From Terana coerulea (taxonomy: Eukaryota > Basidiomycota > Agaricomycetes > Polyporales > Phanerochaetaceae): 64,000 nucleotides of DNA. Of this stretch, positions 56,366-64,000 are shown piece by piece. The notes under the pieces were generated by a model, which saw only the letters and a list, made by a program, of their open reading frames with translations, did not search any database and had not been told where the DNA came from. Where the stretch lies: assembly GCA_024811115.1 (NCBI GenBank), contig JAKOGH010000776.1, positions 558,001-622,000 of the forward strand, in the 5' to 3' direction. How positions within the stretch are numbered: the stretch's first letter is position 1; each line of letters begins with the position of its first letter. The translations under genes and the position numbers were made by a program.

Positions 56366-57943
56366 ATTCCTCGGGTCCCTCACGCTTGGGATCGCTACTT
56401 TGTTGCTCGCACCTACCTCTACTCCGCCATATTCCTTGTCCCCCCCATTTCTTGCCCGATCTAATGCATGCTTGTTTCTTGTATGTCGTATCTCCCGATT
56501 GCGTCTCGTTAGATCAAGGACCGCGTTGAAGGTAAGCAATTTGTGTCGAGCGCACCTTACTGTGACTGAGTGTGTGCTTCCTATGGATGCTAGGGTACTA
56601 CAACTTCTTCCCTCGCAAGTCAATGAACGTTTCAGTACAAGAAAAGGGCGATAACCGCAAGAAGATTCTGGTCGCGGAAAAGACTTCGCCGCCGGCGATG
56701 TCATTTACACGGTCAGTGGCACCGGCACGGCCAATTTGCGCTGCTCACCTTCCCGCAGGAAGAGCCCGTGGTGGCCGTCTTGGATTGGGACCTTCGAGAA
56801 GCTGGCTCCCACTGCACTCACTGCCTGCGGCTCACACACAAGGCCATGTCAATCACGCCAGAAGGAGACCGCTTGAATTCGGTTTACTGCTCCAAGGATT
56901 GTCAGTTGAAGTCAAAGGTTCAATCGCATAGTTTGCTCTTCGAACTGGATCCCCTGCTACCTCCTGGGATGGACGACACCGGCACTGTTTCCCCCACGGA
57001 GGTCCGTGACCAGGCGCAAGCCGAATTCGTCGAGTACCTCAAATCGACCAAAAAGAACGGCTCGCTCCTCGTCGCCCGGTACGTCGGCCGCCAGATCACC
57101 ATCGAGACGTCCAAGATGCTCCCGCCGGCGGCGTCGGGCGCTTCGCCGCAGGATCTGCCCAACTTCGTGAACGACAACTCCCCCGAGTACGGCGTGAGCG
57201 ATCACCTTGAGCGTTTGCGGTTTATCGACGTCAAGGTCCCAGAGGAGGAGACGGAGCTGTTGACCAAGGTTCTCGGCGCGGCGCTGCCTGGTCTTGAGCA
57301 ATCCTTGACGGATGAGCGGCATCGGATGACTTTGGGTAAGATGGCCTACAACGCCATTGGTATTACATACTCCGGAGGCAGAGACGATAGGGTGAGTCCT
57401 GACTCATGATACCGGCACCACACGGTCGACTTACGCCGTTGCTGTAGCCACCTTCTACTGAGCGGCCAGAGGATCAAGAAAGGACACGGACACCGTATAG
57501 CACAGCTCGCCAGGTCGGCAGCGGTCTGTACATCGTGTCGTCTTACGTGCGTAGCGCGATAACCTGTCACATTATTTTCGCTGACCTCCTCGTCCCATAC
57601 AGCTTAATCACTCGTGTGACCCGTCGACACGCCCTTCCTTCAAAAAGGTACCTCCGAGCTGCACCTCGTTGCCGAGCGCGCGATCACGAAAGGCGAGGAG
57701 CTCACCATGGCGTACGTCGACGTCACGCAGCACGACGGGGAGACTCCCGACGAGGCCCGCCGCCGTCGCCGCTTCGAGCTCGCGCGCGGCTGGCGCTTCA
57801 AGTGCGAATGCTCGCTCTGCGCAGGAGATGCCTTCGAGGGCAGCGATGCCGGGTTGGGCGTCGAGAAGGACGAATCAAAAGTCGAGCTGGCGGTCGATCG
57901 CGTGGAGCGCAGTCTGGTCGGCGAGTCCGGCGACACGGATTGA
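55565..57943 (+). CDS. SET/MYND-type methyltransferase-like protein, probably spliced onto the TOM20 5' exons
   Basis: SET-domain protein of the SMYD/Set5-6 kind. Coding starts in a short exon IKDRVE (56513-56531) that follows an AG acceptor and has an in-frame TAG immediately upstream, so it must be spliced from an earlier exon; donor GTGAGT at 56201 gives an in-phase join ELTNLD-IKDRVEGYYNFFPRKS. Then DFAAGDVIYTEEPVVAVLDW (pre-SET), the cysteine module CTHCLRLTHKAM and SVYCSKDCQLKSKVQSHSLL (MYND-like), a helical insert, KMAYNAIGI, SSYLNHSCDPSTRPSF (NHSC signature), ITKGEELTMAYVDVT and post-SET FKCECSLCAGD, stop 57943. The alternative is a start at the Met of SMNVSV (56622). Single bases seem missing at about 56680 and 57647. 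Confidence 0.75.
56201..56512 (+). promoter_or_regulatory. Exitron-like alternative intron in the TOM20/SET locus
   Basis: GTGAGT..CGTTAG, 312 bases, against 50-70 for ordinary introns here. When retained it encodes the TOM20 tail and stop; when removed the TOM20 core is joined in phase 0 to the SET exons. Confidence 0.65.
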
Positions 57944-59067
57944 TGATTGGTGCACCGACCGCCTCAAGTTATAGATGCTTTGTTGGTGGCTACTGTGCTG
58001 AAACGGACAGACACGGTAATGGCCACCGGTAGTAGTCATATGCTCAATCTGATTAGATTCTAACACCAAAAGACGCGAAGGTATCTATTTAGTATGCTAC
58101 ATCAAGAATGGCGAAGCCATAAATTTGCAGACACGGCGTCGGCATCAGAAGACTTGGATGTTTGACTTTGGTCCACACACAGGCAATCGACAAACCGGTA
58201 TACTCGGAAGGTGAACTGCTCGAAAACTGAGCTATGGTTTGGATCTCCCAGACGCACATCGGCTTCCTGTTGAGAGGCTTTGTCACCAGCTACTTACCCT
58301 TCATGGAGGAGTATATTTTCGTCGATGCGACGTTGGTATTCGTAACAGTTGTACGTCCTGATCTTCGTGACGCGTTTGGGTATTTGGCAAATAATATATT
58401 TACCAGCTTCCGTACAGTGTTTTCGAAAATATGGTGGCTGGGGTGTTGCGTTCGCCACCAAGAGATCTGTGGTTCATCATTTGGCACACTCTGGGAAACC
58501 TTCGCATGCACATTCATTCTCGATGTTGTGGATGCATGAAATGACGCTTATACGGTATATGTCATGCCTCGTTTATGATAAAGTTACTAGTAGCGTTTCC
58601 AGACCGAACACCGGGATTGCTTGATACCCGACTTGAAGTCCGTCATTCTATTTCCATATAACACCAGCCTTTCTAATCATCGAAGCCGGCCAGCTCGGAG
58701 GAAAGGGTTTACCATGCATGGAAGAGCGGCTTTGACAAGCTACATCGCCTTTCCACACGGGTTGGTCGTTGTGCTCTACCCGTTGCAAACTGCATTTCAC
58801 AGCTTCAGCGTCAGCGCAATCGCTGGACCCTCCTGTGAATTTCCAGCCTTGCCACATCCAGACATGGTCATGCTCGAGCATACCTCTCCGGCAGTGCAAA
58901 GGGTACGAGTCTCTGTGTTTTCTTGGCAGTGACCGGTCGATGAACGCTTCCATAGTTGTAGGTGGAAATGCGATGTCCGGGACGGCTGCATCTGCATAAA
59001 TGAGAGCAACATTGTGAACACAGATGGCCCGTCAGTACAGTGTCCCGTCCAACTACTCGACAGCAAA
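57944..59067. other. Intergenic, no recognised gene
   Basis: About 1.1 kb with several 75-103 codon frames. LLIIEAGQLGGKG (near 58675) and VVGGNAMSG (near 58965) faintly recall flavoprotein motifs, but not in an arrangement I can support. Confidence 0.4.
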
Positions 59068-60616
59068 ATGGCACTTCCTACTCCGCATCACACGATATCC
59101 ATCGCCGAGGCTGAACTTCTAGGGGCATTGCTTGAGGGCCCGCTGTATGGTACGCTCATTAGACTGGAAAGCATAAAACTGAGTGTCGCTCATCTCAACG
59201 ATTTGCTCAGGCTTAAAGTGAGTATCGGTCGCTCGTTCCACTGAAAATGCCATGAAGATCACTCACGATTGTCCAGTGTTGCGATGTACGCGTATTGCGC
59301 TCGAATATTTCTCAGAGACCATACTGGGTCGCGTTTGGGAAGGAGGTGCGTCTCATTTACATGCCGCTGCGACTAAGCTCACGAGAGTATACAGCGTTGC
59401 TCTCGCTACGGCTACCATTCAGCTACTCGTCTCATCCATGCATCTCTTGGTGAACCACATCTATATGATTCGGGCTTGCGTCTACAATGGCTGCACAGAC
59501 GTGTTCTTCTCCGTGCCGTTGCCACCAATATCTGCGCTGCAAATCGGTAGCTACTATGTGAATGTGAGTGTTTGTTATCCATGCGAGCTAGCTCTATCTT
59601 ATTCAGGGCTTGGCATAGAATCTACTGAGTGATCTCATAATGGTCAGCCAGCCGACGTCCAGATATACTCATACCTGATGAAGTCCGTAGGCGTGGCGCT
59701 GCTGTATGGTCTGGAACTGCGCCCTATATGTTGCCATACCAATAGTGAGTGTCTAGTGCTTGTGCGACTGTTTCCTCACGATCAAATGGGCCGACAGGCG
59801 ATTATGGTCCTTGGCGCGACTAGTACGTACAAGATCCCCTACTAGTATCCAGTACGGCTCACTGATGCAATGGCTTAGCATCCTGCTTATCCCTCATCAA
59901 CCGGATCGGAAGACTCGCCAAAAGCCAAAACATATATGTGACCACGAAGTGGGCGACGGCCAATTTATCCCTTTCCTTGGCCGTGCAGACCGCTGCAACG
60001 CTGCTCATTGCGTGGAAAATTTGGAGGGCCTCTGTTCACCAGCCAGCCTCCACGGATAGAGTATACGTAGGCTTGGTCTCCATGGTTCTACAATCCGGTG
60101 CCATCCTCACCGCCGGCAGTCTCATTGTCTTGATTTTGCTTGTTGTGCAAGTGGAGGGAGGGCAGCTGATGACGTCCATACTCGTGCAACTAAGCGTGCG
60201 ATCATTACTTCTCCTGCGCTTCGTGGCGGACTGCTGACAACGCTTTGATTTAGTGCATGGTGTCAACGTCTATCCTGTTGCGCGCAGGTATGAGGCGAGA
60301 GAGAAGGAACGAGGAGCTTCCGTCTCCGGATGGCAGCGGAAACGGCATCTTGTTCCTGCCAACGTCTCGGCATTACAAGCACGAATCAGGTGTCAGTCTT
60401 CCACCCCATCCCCATAAAAGAAACCGCCTGATGAGTTATCTTCTACAGAGTGTCGCGGGCTCTACAACTGGAGAGCAGATGACCTTTGCGCCTAGCGTGA
60501 GTTTAAGACCGTTGAGGAATGAAAAGGTTTTAATTGCGCTCATGCAGCCGGACCACAATATTCCACAAGAAAATAAGCCTGGGATTGTCGCTGCGGGGAT
60601 GCGAGGCGAGCCATGA
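59068..60616 (+). CDS. Basidiomycete multi-pass membrane protein, possibly decayed
   Basis: Resembles the large, uncharacterised family of about 300-residue seven-helix-like proteins expanded in Agaricomycetes. Start MALPTPHHTISIAEAELLGA is the best Met. Readable parts: VALATATIQLLVSSMHLLVN, HIYMIRACVYNGCTDVFFSV, PLPPISALQIGSYYVN, then NLLSDLIMV, ASCLSLINRIGRLAKSQNIY, WATANLSLSLAVQTAATLLI, AWKIWRASVHQPASTDRVYV, LVSMVLQSGAILTAGSLIVL and STSILLRAGMRRERRNEELP with a soluble tail, last stop 60616. The exon after SYYVN reads GLA-stop-NLLSDL (TAG at about 59619-59621), where relatives would have Gln, and the following exon is hard to join, so the gene may be broken. Confidence 0.5.
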
Positions 60617-60799
60617 GGCCTGAGGGCCATGGATTGGATTGGATTCAGATGTGCAGCAGTCGGCCTATCTGGCAGGTCGGCTCGCTGACTAGATGTAGCA
60701 ATGTTACATAGAACAATGCTTTCCGGGCGTATATAGCAATAGGAAAGCACCCATCTACAGTTTGATGCATGGTATACAGCTCGTACACGACCTTCGTAT

Positions 60800-61577
60800 T
60801 CACCGCTGGAGGTGCTTGAGTGACAGTCGCATGGCGTACGCATCCTCGCCATCGGCATCTGTGCAAAAGAAGCTTCCCCTGAGTCCTAACCACATTGCTA
60901 AGAGGTTGAGCACGCACAGTATTTCTTCTCGATCTCCTTCACGGAAAACCCAAGGGTGTCCTTGTACAACGCTAGGGCCGCTCTGTTCGATTTCCGCACG
61001 TGCAGGGAGACATACGAGGCGCGATATACGGTGGCCATGGCTTCTTCTGAAAGAGTTTCGGTATCGAGGAACGGTGCATCAGGATTAAGAGCACAGACAG
61101 ACACAGGGTAACGCACGGGATTGCACCATGAGCCTTTTCGCTAAGCCAAGTCGTCGATATGACCGCAGTACGGAGATAGATGTAACATGGCCGTGTGCTT
61201 CATCGACGTCTGAGACGTCTTCCTCCCTATTGAAGAGACACAAATCGAAGGCTATAAACACAAGCTGTAGCAAGCGAGTAGTGCACACACATCTTGGCCA
61301 GAATATACCCCACGATACGGCCCTTCTCGTCCTCCGCAACGTACGACAACTGAGGCCAGCTCAAAGCGTGATACAAGTCTAGATGCGCGCGAACTGTCAA
61401 GAGTGGGATGCCACTACCTACAATATGAACACTCACAATATTTCATCGTGTAATTCTCGGGCAAGTTCTGCAGGTTGCAAGCCTGCATGCCCTGGAGGTC
61501 TTCTACCTAGCACCGCTCAGCAATATACCATACTGCTCAGACTGCTCATGACGCACCCGTGCCGCACGGATATTCAT
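60800..61577 (-). CDS. ard1: NatA catalytic subunit, N-alpha-acetyltransferase (Naa10/Ard1)
   Basis: Ribosome-associated GNAT enzyme that acetylates protein N-termini after Met removal. Start at 61577 gives MNIRAAR, spliced to [20 protein letters not shown] and [33 protein letters not shown], then [35 protein letters not shown] (acetyl-CoA loop, R-x-x-G-x-A equivalent), [40 protein letters not shown] and a last exon [19 protein letters not shown], stop 60800. [10 protein letters not shown] and YADGEDAY-like blocks are diagnostic of Naa10. Five or six exons with introns such as 61475-61540-type GTGCGT..CTAG near the start. Convergent with the membrane-protein gene, about 180 bases apart. Confidence 0.93.
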
Positions 61578-61932
61578 GGTCTGCGTTGAGCCCGAGGTGC
61601 GAAGGTGGTGGGGTGGTTAACGAAGTCAAGCCGTGTGTCTCACGCGAACGGACAAGTCACGAAGCGCGCGCGGGTGTATTCGACGAAGATGATGCTGTTT
61701 CTACAATTCTGGAGTCGTACGTACAAACGGGCGTTGCTACAATACATAATTACATGCTCGGAAGGTATGTACACGGTAAAAGCCCGCAGGCTGTCCAGAC
61801 GATGTCGTGTTGTGAGTGAGAAAAGATGCGTGCCACGATGGCATTTGTGAGGGGAAGTCCTCAAGAAACCAAATCTTCGAACAATCCATGATCTCTAACA
61901 GCCTAAACAGTAGTGGAATGCTACCGTCGAGG
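61578..61932. other. Intergenic, ard1 promoter / F-box 3' side
   Basis: About 350 bases between the ard1 start and the F-box gene stop. Nothing else supported. Confidence 0.45.
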
Positions 61933-64000
61933 CTAGTCTCCACTCCTCCCGTTCGGCGCAGCCGATGACGGTCCTTGGCCTTCGTTCAGGTTGGAACTCG
62001 ATCCAGGGCCTCGTCCGAACAAGAATGAGCTTGCGATGTGCTCCGCCGTGCTTCTCAAGCTCCTCTTCACGCTGCGTCCCCTGCCATCCGCGTCGAGCCC
62101 ACTACCATTCGGATACGACCTCGCGCTATTTCCGAGTGCGGAGTGGACGGACTCCTGCAGCTCTCTTGTTGTTGGTGACGCCGACAGAGACCGGGGCGTG
62201 TCTTCTCGCTGAACCTGCGTCCACGAGGAGGAAGAGTCGGTTCTGGCAGGGGTGTGATAGGAGTTCGAAGAGTCGTTGAGAACAGGATGGCCGTTGTATC
62301 CATTCACATGGTTGAATCCGTTTACTGAGGGCTGGCGGCTGTCTTCTTCGACAAAGGGCATAGGAGACGATTGTGATAGACCTGCTGACGGGGCAAAAGT
62401 CGTCGTATAAGGCGGTGCAGTGTTGGGAACGACCATCAGCTGCTCTCTACGGGGAGAGAACTGCCCGTTTGGACCAGACATAGGTGTAAGACCAGTGCCT
62501 CGTCCATGACCAATCTCAGCGAAGACAAGATCGGGAGTAATGACACCCCCAGCGCGCGTCGATGAAGCCGCCTCTACATAGTTGCGGAAGAACGCCGTCC
62601 CAGTGGAATAGTTTGTCCCTGCACTCCTATTTGAAGCGGCTTCGCTCGGTGTAGGTGAAGTCGATGCTTCGACTATTGGCTGGTGGCCGAACCCGCGCCC
62701 TCGGCGAGACGGCCCTGCAGTCGGCGTTGGGGGCATGGGGGTATGTGTCCCGGGCTTGCGCGAGATACGGGCATGCTGACTCGTTCTCTTGTCATGAACA
62801 ATTCTCGGGGAGGATACTGAGGAGTTTGTTGGATATCGATAGGAATGAACTGTTGGACGCTTGGTCCTCGAACGGCCTGATATCCGTAGTGCGTTCCGTT
62901 GGCATGGATAACCGGTAACATATGAATCTGCTCTTCCTCCTGCTCGTCACCATCGTCAACGACATCCATGGGAAGGTACCTCCTATCCAGGTCTTCCGAT
63001 TCGTAGTCGTATTCTGTACCGCTCTGTTGAGCACTGTCGTCGGTGATAGCGTTATAAAGCTCTGACAGGAAGTTCCGCAAGTCCGCAACGCCCTTGCCCG
63101 AGTATACACAGAAGGTCGAACGTTGGGTGGAGTTAAACTCCTATTGGAAGAAAATAGGCATAAGACGAGATGCATAAGAAATACGGATCGCACGCACCGA
63201 TGGAGGCTCCCTGCAGAACTGCTGGAGCTCAGTCCTCCTAAATGCTGGAATACCCGTGAGGCTAAGGTGGGTAAGCTTCGGCAGCTTCTGCAAGAGGAAG
63301 TGGATTGCCAGAACGGTGATCTGGTCGCAATACGACAAGTGTATGCGTTCTAAAGTTCCATGTCTTTCGCCCAACGCGTAGATCGCTTGGTCGGTGAGGT
63401 TGCTCACGCGTACGAGCCCAATGCGGCGCAGCTTCGGCAACGCAGACAATTCGAAAACGGACATGTCCGTGAGTTGCAAGCAGTCTATGTAGCAGATGTC
63501 ATGAGATACGCGCATACAGCCAACTAATGAGCACTTACTGGCAAGATCTATATACCTGAGTCTCGTACATGCCCTTGCTAGCCCTCTAATAGCGACATCC
63601 GTGATGATGCTCGCGTGTCCTAAGTGCAAGTAGTGTAGGTGCTTGCCCAGAGCACATATTGCTTCCACCGCATGGTCTGTAATAAGAGTGCATTTTGCAA
63701 GGACCAGATTCCGAATTTTCGGCGCAGTAGCCACAATGCCTTCCACCGCTTCATCCGTTATGGACGAACATGCCGTGAGATCGAGGAGACGGAGATGGTC
63801 AAACCGCTTTGTGACGCGCAACGGAGGTAGACGATCAACGAGGAAGGGTGCAGACGAGGGGAAAGGGTTAGGACCGTCTGTTACGATCTCAGGTTTCGGC
63901 GGTGCAGGGAAGGCGGTATCTGTGAGTTCTGAACAGTGTGACAACCTCATCTCGCGCATATTGGTAGAGAACGTCCACAAATCACGAACAGACACGTCCG
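61933..64000 (-). CDS. F-box/leucine-rich-repeat protein, Grr1-like (N-terminus beyond window)
   Basis: Substrate receptor of an SCF ubiquitin ligase of the Grr1/Pof2 kind. The window starts inside the LRR array: LRLLDLTACSSITDEAVEGI, KIRNLVLAKCTLITDHAVEA, LHYLHLGHASIITDVAIRGL, LRYIDLA, LQLTDMSVFELSALPKLRRI, VSNLTDQAIYALGERH, RIHLSYCDQITVLAIHFLLQ and LTHLSLTGIPAFRRTELQQF, i.e. about nine cysteine-containing repeats. After EFNSTQRSTFCVYSGKGVAD comes a long disordered region rich in Ser, Pro, Asn and Thr that ends SAAPNGRSGD at 61933. Introns at about 63485-63538 (between repeats) and 63138-63200. A GC dinucleotide excess at about 62758-62762 breaks the frame. The F-box itself lies outside the window. 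Confidence 0.9.

Noticed and set aside
56650..56700. Programmed ribosomal frameshift in the SET gene
   Set aside because: No slippery heptamer or downstream structure is apparent, and similar single-base breaks occur at G/C runs in many unrelated genes here, so sequence error is simpler.
58640..59000. Faint flavoprotein (GMC oxidoreductase) motifs LLIIEAG and VVGGNAMSG
   Set aside because: They are in different frames at the wrong spacing, no Rossmann GxGxxG precedes them, and intervening sequence does not match the family.
1..64000. CRISPR arrays, bacterial operons, rRNA genes
   Set aside because: Nothing of the kind is present; intron structure and gene content are fungal throughout.

Overview
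The window is nuclear DNA of a filamentous basidiomycete, most likely an Agaricomycete of the Polyporales type. The genes are broken by many short introns (about 50-75 bases, GTRNGT...YAG), are closely packed on both strands and have GC-rich third codon positions. They include a class I hydrophobin, a Rheb GTPase, division-1 chitin synthase, GH2 and GH79 glycosidases, and fungal ACS-family transporters. No prokaryotic feature, CRISPR array or rRNA gene was seen.

Layout. 1-9.3 kb: NAD-isocitrate dehydrogenase subunit (-, runs off the left edge), PAF-acetylhydrolase-like esterase (-), two tiny secreted cysteine-peptide precursors (-), ESCRT-III Vps24 (-), a Kre9/Knh1-like wall protein (+) and an unrecognised TATA-led stretch. 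9.6-23.3 kb: ACS transporter 1 (-), RING protein (+), AlaX-like alanyl-tRNA editing protein (-), ACS transporter 2 (+), GH2 beta-mannosidase (+), Rheb (-). 23.3-28.8 kb: a GC-rich gene-poor tract holding a 667-bp terminal-inverted-repeat element with 8-bp target duplications, ending in an array of four CACGTG boxes before a Spo12-like gene. 30-41 kb: chitin synthase, GST-like protein, six-cysteine hydrophobin, a broken APH-type kinase gene with foreign coding DNA inside, ACS transporter 3. 41-50 kb: cysteine-rich unknown (-), CLPTM1 family membrane protein (+), conserved unknown with coiled coil (+). 50-64 kb: GH79 (-), AAA ATPase (-), a TOM20 locus that also appears to encode a SET-domain protein through an alternative splice, a multi-pass membrane protein (+), NatA catalytic subunit (-) and an F-box/LRR protein (-, runs off the right edge).

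Most genes are unrelated housekeeping neighbours, as usual in fungi. Three things stand out. First, the two paralogous peptide precursors (3438-3666 and 4580-4809) share a signal peptide, an identically placed intron, a 12-residue core with pattern Q..CGG..C..W and flanking basic pairs; they look like a small family of processed, disulphide-looped secreted peptides. Second, the TOM20/SET locus (55565-57943) seems to make two unrelated proteins from one promoter. Third, the hydrophobin has lost exactly the cysteines that should pair as C1-C6.

Caution: at least eighteen places in otherwise intact conserved genes need a 1- or 2-base correction, mostly at G/C runs. This looks like assembly error rather than gene death, so exon joins near those points are approximate.
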